Shown: positions 48,116 through 61,074 of the stretch, in pieces | How the letters are laid out: every line of letters begins with the position of its first letter | Numbering within the stretch: the stretch's first letter is position 1 | Source: Zhengitettix transpicula | Lineage: Eukaryota > Arthropoda > Insecta > Orthoptera > Tetrigidae | DNA: 64,000 bases | NCBI GenBank assembly: GCA_037074705.1 | Contig: CM073596.1 | Span: 55,208,001 to 55,272,000 of the forward strand | Direction: 5' to 3' | Notes under the pieces: model-generated | Seen by the model: the letters and a program-made list of their open reading frames with translations, nothing else | What the model was told of the DNA's origin: nothing | Database searches by the model: none | Translations under genes and position numbers: made by a program

Positions 48116-48730
48116 CCTTGATGCCACACAATTACTCAAAGTAACTGTGCTTCCCTCTATCTACTTATCTCCACATTAAATTGTGACAACATAACACGAT
48201 TCTTTTTTTCAGTATCTCAGCTGTATATCGATATAAAAAAAATGTTTTATATACTTGTAACGATTTTCTAAATTTACATCCTAGTAAACGCAGTCCTATT
48301 GATGGTCAGAAATTAATTTTATTCGACTGTAATGCAGGATTGCCTATATTCTTGATTTTAAAAGTCGTCATAGGTGATTGGGCGTTGCTTGGAAATACTG
48401 TTTACTCATTGGTAAACTGTATTTCACTGATTCATGAAATTAATCAAACAATATTGCAACAGCTACTGAGATTTAAATGGCAAAATCTGGAATTCTTTGA
48501 AGTGAAGGGAGACTTTTAAAAGACCAAAAAAAGAAAGGCGTCTTTGGAATTAATAAAAAAATATCCCAAGGTCGGAATTAATACAGAATATTAACGGAGA
48601 AAACTGGTTATTAATCAACCAATACGTTTCCAGGGCTCTTATCAATTAATACAGTCCATTGGATCTGGTTATTAACGATAAATACCGACTTTACACACTA
48701 GAGCGCACTGAAGTGGACTACATCAGCTTA

Positions 48731-49040
48731 CATAATAAAATTTAATGGCCATTAACTCAGGAATAAAATTAATTGACAATTAACAACAAAGACATTATTT
48801 TTTCCAAGAAATAATTTATTAAGGCGTTTCGTCCTTGGATTAGGACCTCTGCAGTTTGGGAAATTTCATGTTTAATCAAACCAAAAAAAATTAAACTATC
48901 TAATCTATTCGCTACTATTTAAACATATTCATTACATGTTAAAATACAGTTGACTACCAAGGACCGAACTGTTTTTATTAATTGTCAATTAATTTCATTA
49001 ATTTTATTTCGGACTTAAGGGCTATCAAATTTTATTTAGT
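48731..49040. repeat. Foldback element with internal hammerhead-like motif
   Basis: Arms 48731-48786 and 48977-49040 are imperfect inverted repeats sharing AATTAATTGACAATTAA and nearby A/T-rich sequence. Between them, minus-strand 48826-48854 reads CTGCAGA, GTCC/GGAC stem II and GAAACG, with core A6 changed to C. Confidence 0.55.
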
Positions 49041-50751
49041 TTGCATTTAAGGTCAGATATTTTTTTTTATAATTTACATCACCTTACGTATATATTTCCT
49101 TAACTAGGAACTAACAGTATTTAATTTTTATCGGTATATTTGGTAAGTAATTGTACAAATCGCACGAATTCATTGCAATAAAATCGTAATGTTAATCAGG
49201 CATACAACGTTTTACAAAATTTCTGTGAATCGTCCAATCACCTGTATAAGGTGTTATCGGTTTGTAAGGATTGTAAAATTAAGATCTGTTACCCAAAGTG
49301 TTAATGGAGTACAAAAGTAAACACTGCAGAAATATCCGTGAGGAGAAGTAAATGGTCAATGGAGAATAGTGAACGTTTTTTTTTATTTTTAGTCGCGTCA
49401 ACAAAGTCTTTGACGAATTTCCATAACTGCTGCTTGATTATATTACAATTGTTTCGTATTATATATTATTCTCATCCTAAGATTCGTCGTCTAATTGGAT
49501 TACATTTTGAATGCCTGTTTCATTACCTTTCTATTGATAGAATTTCCGTTGTTTCCGCCATTTATTTTTAATTTTATTAAGTTTATTTTCAAGGTCTTCG
49601 AAGCTGCAGTGAAATTACAAAAAAAATTAAGGATTAAATTAACTCATTTCTTTGACCGCGTTGTAAATATGGAGGTCACGTTTCTCCATTTGAACTCAGG
49701 GCTTCTAAGTATCACGAAAAAAATATTTGCTGGAATTTTCTTTTGGCCTTTACTTGCAAATAACAACCGTACTCCAATTTAGTGTTAATGGAGACTTTTT
49801 CTTCCGTATCCCTAGCTTTAAAGGGTGGATTGTCGCGTTTAATTTGAATTATTAATTCTTAGTTTACGTTGCGTTTTAGGACAAAGTATTGCACATCAAG
49901 ACGTAATTTAATATTGCACATGTGCATCAAACTTTACACGCCATTTTTATTGATGTCGCCTCCAACGAATTCTGCAAAATTTCAACACATGGATTAATTT
50001 AAAGAGAAAGGACGAGAGAAAAATAGGGTATTAAGTGGTAGCTTCGAGCTAAGCTGTGAAATGTGAGGCATAAATAGTAACTATAATAATTCTACTTGTG
50101 TGTTGGCAGACGCTACGCAAAATGTGTGTGGGGGAGGGAAACTTGTTGAACGGAGACTTTGAGAAACGACGCCAGAATCTTAATGAAAGCGAAGCTCAAG
50201 AGAGGGGACGAGGTTGGCTGGTCTGCTTCTCCCCCTCCCCCCTCCCACCCCCACCCCCCCAGGTCGCTTTCTCTAACACTTTCCCTCGAATCCCACCCTC
50301 CACATTTTTTCCCTCACCCCCGCGGAGAGATGCACTTCGTCTCCCATTCAAGCCGGCAACTCTGCCTCATCTTTCTCGACGCTCATTGTCTGCTACTGCT
50401 GCTGTAACCATTTTTTAACACTCACCCTACCTTACTTTCGCCTCGCCTTACCTTCCAACAGTTCTTAAGTGGTGCGGCACAAAGGTTTCCCCATAGAGCA
50501 GAGTTGGAAAGCAAAAAAAAAATATAAAAAAGTTGTGGTGCTGCCAGTCATCCATTACGTAACCGATAAATAAAGGGATGATTAGGGACATTAACTCCCC
50601 GTTCATGTGACGTTTCACTTAGCTCTTATATGAATTATGAAATTGTTTACGAAGCCACAGCAGTGCTCGTACTTGCTTAAAAATGCTGTAAATAATAATA
50701 GTAACATATCAACTTCTCCAAATTTACAAAATATTTTAATTGTTTAATGAT

Positions 50752-50797
50752 ATACATCTGAAGAGGTCCCTAAATTAAGGAATGAAGCATTATGTAT
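50752..50797 (+). repeat. Hammerhead-like motif with perfect stem I
   Basis: ATACAT (50752-50757) directly precedes CTGAAGA. ATGTAT (50792-50797) follows GAAGCATT, giving a 6-bp stem I in the correct register with an AUU cleavage triplet. GAAAC has decayed to GAAGC. Confidence 0.5.
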
Positions 50798-51728
50798 TTT
50801 ACTTTATTATAAATTTCAATATTTTGTAATAAATAAATTCTGATCACTAACTAGTTCTAAGGTTAACTTATAATTGGTTTATCCTTAAAACACCCTTACA
50901 CATCTGTAACCCTTTACGAATAAAAAAAGAAAGTATAACTGCGCCATAGAAAAGAAAACACAGCAATATTTAAGGTTAGTTACAAATGAATTTTTAAACA
51001 CTTTTTCTTGAAAATACTTAAGTATGAGGCGTGTGAAAAAAACAGAATTTTGGGAATATCCAAACATGCAAGTGCATTCCAAATGAAAAATTGTATTCAG
51101 ACTTGACTGGTTTGTGGATTATAAACACCCCGCGTTTTGTAATGCATAGGCGGTACAGTGTTGTCGAATCGGGCTTAAGAACTTGAGCGCTCGGACTGAA
51201 GGGACAGAAATTCCTGTAACAAATTTTGGAAAGCAAAAATAAATGAGAATAATGGAGAATATATTCATTGGGAGACAAGCTTCTGTAGTGAAGTTGTCAA
51301 TCTGAGGGCTGTAACCTGCCAAGTGTTGAATAATGGAATAAAAAAATTAAAAAACTATATAACGGAACTCAATGAAATAATTATTATGGATTTTTCTGGT
51401 GTGAGAATTTTCGGAGTAAATATATATATATTCAGAGAATTTTATTATTGTAGTTTTTGGAGGATTGACGTATGGAAAATCTTTCATTCAGGTTCTCACT
51501 TGTAAATTTAAACACAGAAGTTTCCGGGTATTGCGAGGCCATCAAATGTCTCTGAAATTTAAAAATAAATTAAGTTATATGTAAAAATATGAAGAATAGA
51601 ACGTTTTTGAAATATTGAATTGATTCTTAAATGACTTTAAAAAAATTGTTTCTTCTTAAAGATTTTAAAGATAAGTTAAACTTAATAAAGGTTTACAGAG
51701 ATTATTACAAATAGTTTACAGATATTGT

Positions 51729-52228
51729 TTTTTTAGGGCAACAGGCTACATGAGGGTGATCCACTTTGGGTAACTCCCCTTTAATAGCATAGGAAGGGAT
51801 TTGAAAGGGGGGATGCGGAAGGGTAGAGGAAGGTAGCCAAGGGTTAACTAGAGCCCCCGGGCTATATTTTAAGGATCCTACCTGGCATTCGCCTAAAGAA
51901 ATGCAGGGAAAACCCTAGGAAAACCTGCATCAGGTAGGTCGGTCATTGGGTACTTGTCCCACGCCCTTCCGATATCGGGAGAGGAGTTTGCTGTGGGGAC
52001 GCAGCATTCCCTTCTCCGTGCCTCGACCAGTTTAGGAGGCAGCTGGCCGACTATTCCAATGGGAATAGCGAACAACTCTTACCGTATGCCCAAGGTCTGT
52101 GACCCCGGAACATACACCTCTGAAAGCAGGCCGAGGAGCCTCGGCTTTTGGGAACCTTAGTTCAAAAACGGAGAGGAAAAGGCATCCCCAAAGGCAGCCC
52201 CTTCGTATCTCTCCTAAAAGGTTCTTCC
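51729..52228 (-). repeat. RepA copy R with 13-bp target-site duplication
   Basis: TTACAGATATTGT occurs at 51716-51728 and 52229-52241. The T-run adjoins the left copy. The 5' end stops just past the conserved TCTCTCCTAAAAGG, without hairpins. This is the longest exact duplication in the window. Confidence 0.94.
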
Positions 52229-53817
52229 TTACAGATATTGTAACATTTTTCCCCCCTTTGTAGTCGAATATTCATTGAATCAACTTCGACTACGTGCTGT
52301 CAATGTGTTAACTGATTTATTTGGTGTGTATTTATTATTCCGGCCCCGATTTGTTTCGTCGATAATTCTCAAACAGTACCAATTTCATTACCGGTCCAGC
52401 TTTAGCCAGATACTGGGATAGTTCCAACACAAATCAGGGAAAGTATGGTAATTGCAGGATCAGGGATTCGAATCCCCTTCGGCCATTACGAGTCTTGCAG
52501 CAGACTATTGCCGTCGTCCCACCTCGTTATGTTCAGATCTAGGCACGTGTCGAATCGGATTTACACGTTAATTGTAAAATATGTTTAATGTATTAAATGA
52601 TTCTCTATTTTTATACAGTTTTTTTATGTAATCGGTCTGAAAGTATTTGGATGCATTTTTCTCTTTGTTCTACTTAGGATAAAAATATTGAGCATTATAA
52701 GGAGATCAACAACGTCCATGTCTTTGTAACAGTCCAAATAAACCAAATTTACAGTAAGTTGTCTTAAGGGATCTTGCGTCTTTGTGAGCTAATTTCCGTA
52801 ATTGTTGGTGGGATAACGTTGGCTTGAACAGGGGAAGACAATTTAACTAAAGCCTTTTAAAGCGTTAACTTATTTTTTACTTCATCCCGATAGCAGTAAA
52901 ATTCCACTGCAAGAGCGTTCAACGAATGAAGTTGTTTCAAGTAAACGAACAACGTAGTTAGAGAAACAGTTTATCTTTCCGGTCCAAATATCCAAGACCG
53001 CGTTTCTCTTACACGAAAGCCGAGGTAACACCCTAATTTGGAGTATTTCCATGCTCGATAGCATTATTCCTCCTCCTTCTCTCTCATCCGCTGCATCTTC
53101 CCCCGTTGTCCGAGCAAACAGAGAAATGAAATCGGTTGAGCGTTTCTGTAAGCTTTGTACTTCATTCATGAAACAACAGCAGCACGTGGTTCCGGAATTT
53201 CCTCCGGTAAACAGAGGGTTGGTTACTTGGTTGGCTGGTTCGTTGCTTGCTTCTGTAAACATTTGAAAGAGTGGGATGAGGCGGCGGGGGGAAGGGTGAG
53301 TGAAGGGGCAGAAAGAGGCCATTATTACTACGGTGGTAAGAGGGGGTTGTGGGTGAGCGAGGTAGGGAAACTGAAGCGTAATTAATTTCACTGTAATGCA
53401 ATCCCAAGGCTTCTTCCCAACGTGAAAGAAGCTGCTACGGAGGGGATGTTCGGAGGTGTGAGAGCAATTACTGTCCACCCCCATCTTGGCTCTGGATGAA
53501 ATAATGCACGATAGAGGATGGGGAATCCAGAGCGTGGTATGGGGAACAATATCTTACACGTTATTAAATAAGGCGAGCTATAATCATAAGTTCTAATATC
53601 GTCTTAAAGAGGAAGGATACGTCGAAGGATAAGGCATTTTACAGTTACCATTAAAGATTTTAGATCTGCATGATAATTGGTTGTGTAAAATTTATCATTT
53701 TTAAATGTAGTATAACATAGTTACTTACATAATTAACAAAATATATTAATGAGTAAATTAATATACGGCCTTTAGTCAGAAAGTTAGATTTATCAACAAA
53801 AAATTCAATTTACCAAC

Positions 53818-53845
53818 GTTTCGTTCTTTTTCAGGACCTCTTCAG
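53818..53845 (-). repeat. Hammerhead-like motif
   Basis: On the minus strand it has CTGAAGAGGTCCTG, an A-rich spacer, then GAACGAAACGTTGG. CTGANGA and GAAAC are intact; stem II is short. Confidence 0.5.
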
Positions 53846-54576
53846 GTCTTCAATTTAGAAATTCGAATAGCGCTGACCAGTTTATACATAGGCTAAGGAA
53901 ACTACAATAATCATAAGTTATATATATATATATATACATATATATATTGTAATGATTAGCCTTTATTACTAAATATTAAAAAATAAACTTTATTACTTGA
54001 AAATACAAAAATACAATAAAAAAATATTATTGGGCGCCAGCAGATATACACTGGTCTGCAAAAAAAATTAACATTAGCTCAGGCTTGGTTATAAAGTCCT
54101 CCTTCTCAACAGGGTAATGTGGGCGGTTCGGTAGTTATTCAAGAACAGAGTCTATTTCCGCACTGTGTAAAAAATTCTACTTTTGAAGGCACTTTACAAA
54201 AATTGTGATGCTTACTTTACTTGTGGCGTCAGCCGACTTGCAGTGGATCACTGGTCTCGTCGTAAGCAGCCCATCTTCTTCGGCCTCCCCGCGATGTACG
54301 TCCTTCAAAACCTTTGTTTCTTCCCGCTCGACAAATTCTCCACCCTCTCACTCCACTTTCAGCCTTCACTCTGTCTGTCTGCCTGCGTCTGTCCACTTTC
54401 ACCCGGGTTCGGAGTATTTATAAGTACTCCGCCCCTCCAAACGATGCAAAAAAAAGGGACGCGTACCCGCGATTTCTTTTGGCCTCTCGGGCAGAAACAC
54501 GTGCGCGTTTAATGTATTACTACTCAGGCCTGCGGACACAAGGGCGGCCACTTAAGGTTGTTATTCACTACAATAT

Positions 54577-54598
54577 GTATATATATATATATATATAT
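54577..54598. repeat. (AT)n microsatellite
   Basis: About 11 AT units followed by TTA repeats. Confidence 0.9.
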
Positions 54599-55344
54599 TA
54601 TTATTATTATTACACTTATTCATTTTTAACTGGTGAGCGTAGTTAAGCAGTGAAATGAAGAAAGATCAAATAAAAAAATGAAGTGCTGTGAATCGAAATA
54701 AGGGGAGAGGGATTCGTGTTTTTTTTTCAGATAATAATAATACTCTTCCAACTTCCAGAGCCTAAATAATAGAAAACAATTCCATTCAAAGTCAATAAAA
54801 TAATTTACAACGTTGTAACTGATTTTTTTTAAACACAATACTTAAACTCTCAATATTAATTGTACAAATACTTTTAAATCATAATAAAACAGAAAAATAT
54901 GTGGAATTCAAATTTTGTGTATCAGTTTTCAGGTTTATTGAATTTATATTGGATTTAACCTTTACTACAATGATAAAAGTCTCCGTGGTAGTGTGTAAGA
55001 AATAATTTTTTTAATACCGTACATTTTCCCGTAACTGAAAAATACTCGCATTAATATTTATTTCAATCAATAAATTTAATTTATTGCAAAAAATACAGCA
55101 AATTCAAGCTGAGTAATAAAAAATTACAGAATAATACATAATTAAAATACTGTATTTGAACTACATTGGAAAAATTCTATTTCATGAGTAGAAAGGATTT
55201 TCAATTAATCAGCTTTTTAATTGAGGTTTTGAATTCGTTCAATCCTATATAGCTATGATTGTATATGACAGATTTCAAAATATATTGGTTACAAGCCAGA
55301 ATTTTTTTTTCTTGAAGTAAATGACAAAAATACTATTATTCAAC

Positions 55345-55513
55345 GTTTCGTCCTTAATTAGTTAATTTATTTGGGTTTCGAATGGATTTTTGAGTATTAT
55401 ACATAATTTTTCGTGTACAGAAATTTATTTAGGTAATTTTTATTTTTTTAGAAGCGTTAAGGTATTGTTAAATACATTTTTTCAACTGAAGATGGCTTAA
55501 TTAAGGACGAAAC
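55345..55513. repeat. Inverted pair of hammerhead-like fragments
   Basis: Minus-strand GAAAC at 55345-55349 lies within a truncated copy. Plus-strand CTGAAGA at 55486-55492 with GAAACGTTGTG from 55509 forms the partner. Confidence 0.45.
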
Positions 55514-56390
55514 GTTGTGTATTTGTAATTGAAATAATTTTTATATAGCATATACATTAAATTCACGAGCGATAACTTAATGACATAATATGTTTCTTAA
55601 GTGGAATATTAAATAGTGATAATAAGAATGTTTCATAACATGAATTTAAAACTGAAAAGTTCGAGATGGGTTTTTACAATGGCCGAAATTCGCGTTGATG
55701 TGATATGGAGAGTATCTGAAGGTTTGTTACTGCATGAAGCTTCCTTTCTGTGGCGCCGCAACCCGTTACTTGGAGGCTACGTGCCCTCAAGAGAGTGGCA
55801 GAGTGAATTATATCGCGGTGTAATCACCAACGAGGACACGCATCACCAAAGGAGAGGTTCTACACGAGCAGCCAAATAAGCTGCCTCTGTTGTGATCTGC
55901 ATTTCAAATTGGCGTGTTCCAGCGCTGAGATCCCCCACGGCAACAGTTTAGACAAGTAACTGGTGCGGCCGCTCTGTTGTCGAACACGCGTTCACTACGG
56001 GGAAAACCATTCCCAGCTCGGTACAGGGAACGCATGTTGCAGGCAAAATATTTGCTCCCCATAGTCGCTGCTAATGTTGAAATATACATCACGTGTCCCA
56101 CGAGTGTGAAAAAAAAACAAACACCACCACCTTCTACTCCTACTCTCTTGTTAATAAATCATTCTTTTACACGACGGTAAGAGCCAAGTTCCTTATGGGT
56201 CCCCGGAGGACTGACTGGAACCAGGGTTTCACTTCTATTCCCACACAAAACACTACAAGAAATAATTCTGAAAAACAATTCGAAGAATTTATTCTTTCCG
56301 TCTGAGCGAAACTTTCAATATTACGAAACAAGTTTTAATCACCCTGATAACAAAAAGCATGACAACATGAAAATTACATTTCCTGGTTTT

Positions 56391-56420
56391 GAATTGAATT
56401 GAATTGAATTGAATTGAATT
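56391..56420. repeat. (GAATT)6 pentanucleotide repeat
   Basis: Six perfect GAATT units. Confidence 0.95.
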
Positions 56421-56980
56421 GTCGACCACAAATAATAGATATTGTGGAAGTTACTATAACACGTTATTTATATGATAACGATTTGTGCTTCTGGTGAGAT
56501 GATATCTGCGGTCGATGGTATCGGCCTTGAAATATGTTGTTGTCGATGACACGGGACCTGAAAGCCTTCGTTCGGACTTCTTAAATGATTATTTATCTCA
56601 ATACTATCCTCTCTGTCTCCGTTTCTGCCTTTTTACATTTATTTTTTCCCCTCCAAACTACCTGTGTCAACAAATTCATGCAACCAAAACCGCCCTTCGG
56701 GGTAATTAGAGTAATTTTTAAGCTTAAAAAAATTATTCTTTAAGTGTCGCAGCCTTTTCATCGACAACAAGCTGCTATTTTGAGCGGAATATTTTCGAAG
56801 AAAGTCTTTCTTCCAGCTTTTCTAAAAGGGAAAATCCTTCCATTATGTTGGCTCCATCTCAAGCTCGGACCACTAACATCAAATAATTATATGACGCATT
56901 TTAATTTAACAACATGTAAATGAATTCACCATTAAGCAGAAGAAAAAAAATTAAGCAAGTGAAACAAATTTAATTTCACT

Positions 56981-57009
56981 GTTTCGGCCTTCATTTAGGA
57001 CTATGTGAG
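56981..57009 (-). repeat. Degraded hammerhead-like motif
   Basis: The minus strand keeps GAAAC and a TCCTAAAT spacer, but the CTGANGA block reads CTCACATAG. Confidence 0.35.
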
Positions 57010-57151
57010 GTTACATTGGCGTAACGTAGGAGTGGAAGTATTAAAAATAATTTGTATACATCGACAATTTCTCTGCCAAAATATGACAAATTAAAAAATA
57101 TTATAAATCAGAAACAAAAATGTGATTGAAAATTAATACTAATAATAAAGA

Positions 57152-57292
57152 TAGCCAAATACAGGCAAAACAGACAAAATAAGTGATAATATAAATACAA
57201 CACAGCGTTTCTGGGATCCTTGTCCCTTTCTTTGTGTGCTAATAAGAGCCTAAGCGACACAACTGCACTCGTCAGTTGAAAAAACTCAAAAG
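57152..57292 (-). repeat. Single copy of the 14.4-kb-type element
   Basis: Long match to the left arm of the 14.4-kb foldback: AGTGATAATATAAATAC, CGTTTCTGGGATCCTTGTCC and GCGACACAACTGCACTCGT. The core block opposite CTGANGA is mutated. Confidence 0.65.
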
Positions 57293-58784
57293 CCTTGACT
57301 ATGTTTGTTATTATTAAACAAAAATAGTTTTAATTCACATCCATTCTTCTCGATCATCCGCTTTTGGGGCAGAAGTCACCTACCGTCCGACAAACCGAAT
57401 TATAAACTTGTGATAGATTCCAAAGTGGATCGGAAACCAGATTTGGACTGGTGTCATTCGTCTTATCAACTCGCAACAGGTGTTCTGAATTACCTCAGAG
57501 CTCGTGAATTAAAACTCTGATTGGCAGTCATCGTCATGATTAAATAGTATCGTGGTAGAGAAGATTGCAGAAATACGCCGTACACATCACGAAAAGCTTA
57601 ATTACACATGTGCCGCACAAGAATCTGTTGGGAATAACGGGGATTAATATTTAAGATGAACAAGAAACACACAAAGAATATGCCAACAAAATGAGTCCGC
57701 GGCCAACCAGCAGCTGAAATCAAACAGCTTCCATCTGAAGGTGGAAAAGGGATCGTAGTGTTGGAGGTAGGAAGGGATGGGTTGGGTTGGGTTGGTTGGA
57801 TGGATGCGGGTCTTAATTCTGCTACAACGCTGTCATCTCTCTCTCTGATGGGTCCATGCGGGTGAAACAGGGAACGATGGGATTAAACCTGCGACGATTC
57901 AAAAGGATCAACATTGCCACGACACTGAGAAAGACAGCGTTGAAAATTCCATTAATAAATCGCAGTCTAGCTTGTCTGAGATGACCGCTTGGTTATAATT
58001 CGTTTAACATCTCTGGAAATGAAATTTCAATTTATTAATATCGTAGAATTGTCGGAACCCTGTAGGCTCATGTTCCCTGATCGCATCTTTTATTGCTGTC
58101 AATATTATTTTATAAAAAATGCTTTCCATTTGGAGAACACAGTAGGGACCTTTGAGAATCGAGTAATAGCGGAATAATAGACACTACGTCTATAAATATT
58201 TGGAGGATGACGTAACCCAAGAAGGCGAATTAGTACGAACTAGGCCAACTCGTAACGAATCGTTAAGAAGTTCGGATGGGTTTTAAGGAGGATTGGAAGG
58301 GAAAATATTTCAGCAGCCAACGTAAAGTGCCTGTGGCAATTTAGTGAGAGTGAGAAAGAGAGGGAACGAGAAAAATTGTCGCATGCATCGGCGGCGTAGA
58401 CTAAGATTGATACGCGGGGATTTGGGTCGGACCAACCTAGCCATCTAGTTACGCAATGATGTATGACCACCCTTAATACCAAGGTGGAAAGGGCGACGTG
58501 CTGCAAATAATTCATTTTCTCCTGTGTTTTTTTTTCATATTTCGTCGTGATAAATACAACCTGTCAACTTGAAAATCTGCCTCTTCACTCCCTTGTGACA
58601 GAATAATGCGAACGCTTGCTTAGGGGGAAAAAAATAATAAAATAATAGTAACTCGTTGGAAAATTGAGCGAGTTGTTGGGAGTTTTGTTAGGGTTTTTCT
58701 TACTGAGCTCCAATTAAATGTAATTACGGGTGTTGTGAATGTGAGGGGGGAGACAAAAAATGGTTATTATGAGGAAAATTATCT

Positions 58785-58900
58785 TTTCTGTACATCACAC
58801 ATGCAAGACCTACACACACATACACACACGAACAAAGGAAAATTTGTTTGATAATAATGATAAATTGTTTTTTTTCCCCACCGCTCGCTCTTGTCTGAGA
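58785..58900 (+). repeat. Direct repeat with 59423-59534, copy 1
   Basis: Contains CACACATGCAAGACCTACAC, a CA-rich run, GAACAAAGGAAAATTTG and CGCTCGCTCTTGTCTGAGA, nearly identical to copy 2. Confidence 0.85.
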
Positions 58901-59387
58901 GAAAAAACTTTGCGTGAGTTAATTTAACAGACAAAACATCAGCGAAGGATAATTTATGTTGTTTACTTTGAAGCGAAATTTTGCTCGTTGCGAACGCTGA
59001 AAATTTTAATTCTGAAACTAAGTGATATTTCTCATAACAACGTCGCTTTTCCATTAAGAGCTTCGGATAAAATATACAACGGTTAAAAAAAATTAGTTGC
59101 GGTATTTTAAAATTATACAGTCATTAAAAAAATTCAACGTGCTCATAACGTCCTGACGGGTTTTACGACAACGGGATAAAAAAGATGAGTTTTGGACCGT
59201 GGATTTTTATTATTCGTAATTTTTGGGTTTGGTGCTGGCCTTAAACAAAAACAAATTTTAATTCGGAATTTAATATGAATATTTAAGTCCTTATCGGAAA
59301 AGATAAAGAGGGAAAAATATGTATACAATGTCTGCCTTTTTACAGGATAAAATTAAAAACTGAATATTCGATATATTTTACAGCGAC

Positions 59388-59418
<31 letters not shown>

Positions 59419-59422
59419 ATCA

Positions 59423-59534
59423 TTTCTGTATATCACACATGCAAGACCTACACACACACACACAAACGAACAAAGGAAAATTTGTTTGATAATAGTGATA
59501 AATTGTTTTTTCCCCCGCTCGCTCTTGTCTGAGA
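59423..59534 (+). repeat. Direct repeat with 58785-58900, copy 2
   Basis: Second copy, flanked on both sides by TA/AT microsatellite (59391-59418 and from about 59536). It differs mainly in CA-run and T-run length. Confidence 0.85.
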
Positions 59535-61045
59535 TTTATATATATATATATAATTAAGGTCAAAATGTTTAATTTTTCTTTATTAAAGATGTTAGACAGG
59601 GGTTTTCTGAGAATATTCGATGTCGCCACACTGTCGTGTTTTTTTTAAAAAAAACTGCGGAATTACGAAAACTGAACCTGATAAATATGGTCGTAATAAT
59701 TCCGCGTCAAGTACAAATGGTAAATTAATGCCAGAGGAATACGTAGAAGAATATGAAGAAGTATCGTCGTTATCGTAATTTGTACGCATGGAATTTCATG
59801 GTCCCGGAATATCGACCTGGTTAGTTGAGGACTTCTGGCACTGGTTCAAAGAGCTTTTGAGAGGACCAACAGTGGAAAGAATTGACAATAAATAGTAACT
59901 ACCAAAGTTTCTTAACCCTTAGTCCTTCTAAGGGAAATTTCTACGTCAACCATTAAACCTGAGTATACAAGTCTGATTATTTCTCCGAGTAGTAGATCTT
60001 TTAGCCAAATAAATTGCAATGAAATTAGTATATAGTATTCTAGAATAAACATTAATTTAGGTTATTTGATTTTCAAGTGAAAACAAAAATTAATGTTCAA
60101 ATGCAAATACCCTGAAAAATGTGTTTACAATTTGTGGTATCTTTATTTGCAAAGTAAAATTTACTATTGTGTTACCTCATACGTTTCTTGAGACCGTTTG
60201 TATTATTAGCGTTGATATTACCCTTTGTTCTTTCTAACAAAGTTATCTCGAGGTTTACGTAAGATTCGTGTTGGTGTTTCCCAGATAACGCTTTACCAGT
60301 GTTCTAGGGAACTGTGCCTTGGATTTGAAGAGAACGTTGATTTGAGGAACGCAAAACTGCGAGACGTAGCAGGAAAAGAGAGGGGGGGGGGAAGCAGAAG
60401 GCGATAAGAAGTGACAGACGCAGAGTGGGAAAGGGGGGGGGGGTAGAATGATAGAGGTGATTAAAACTTCAAAAGTCTTTTGCCGTGACAGGATCAGTTG
60501 GTCGTTAGCTCGACTCACACACGCCGTCACGACACAGCCATAAAAATCAAGAGAAATGCCCTTAAACGAAACGAAACACGCAATTCTGTCTGCCATTACA
60601 CCAACCACTACATTTTCCAACATAAAAATATTACCACAGGAAAAATTGTCTGGAATGTTTTCGCTTTATTTTTCAGTCATACGCTGTAAAACGTATTTAG
60701 TTTAATCTAACTATGAAACAAGCGTTTTAGACGAGTCTGACGTCATACTGACCTTTAATATTCTACATAAAATTTCACCTGTCCTTAAAAGGTAACAAAT
60801 TGTAAACCTTTATATTAATTTTAATCCCATAATTTAATTCAAAATCATGCATTATTAAATCGTTTTGCCATTATTTATTATAGTCAGTACAAAAAATACA
60901 ATTATTTTATGGATATGTGCTTTTTAAACAAAAAGCTTCTGGTAATTATATGTGACATTTTAGCCATTAAATAGAGCTTAAAAGATTAATTATACAATTT
61001 TTAAAAAATTTTACATTTTTAAATATTTTATTCCAACACAGCATC

Positions 61046-61074
61046 GTTTCAGTACTTTTGTGTATTTTCATCAG
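61046..61074 (-). ncRNA. Hammerhead-ribozyme-like core, canonical CTGATGA
   Basis: On the minus strand it has CTGATGA, a short imperfect stem II (AATAC with GTACT) and GAAACGATG. The invariant core bases are all present. Confidence 0.5.

Larger units (their letters stand above)
47731..51715. other. Gene-free interval
   Basis: Includes the GATA/TAAT site cluster (48031-48115), the foldback element at 48731-49040, the motif at 50752-50797 and a pyrimidine-rich block at 50220-50340. Confidence 0.5.

Noticed and set aside
52463..52477. B-box-like GGGATTCGAATCCCC as a tRNA gene or tRNA-derived SINE
   Set aside because: No acceptor, D-arm or anticodon-arm pairing and no A box at the right distance were found.
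52882..53484. 200-codon minus-strand ORF
   Set aside because: No recognisable domain, overlapping ORFs on the plus strand, and no splice or homology support. Transcript data would be needed.
57776..57802. GGTTG repeats as telomere-like sequence
   Set aside because: The insect telomere unit is TTAGG; this is a short irregular purine/T run.
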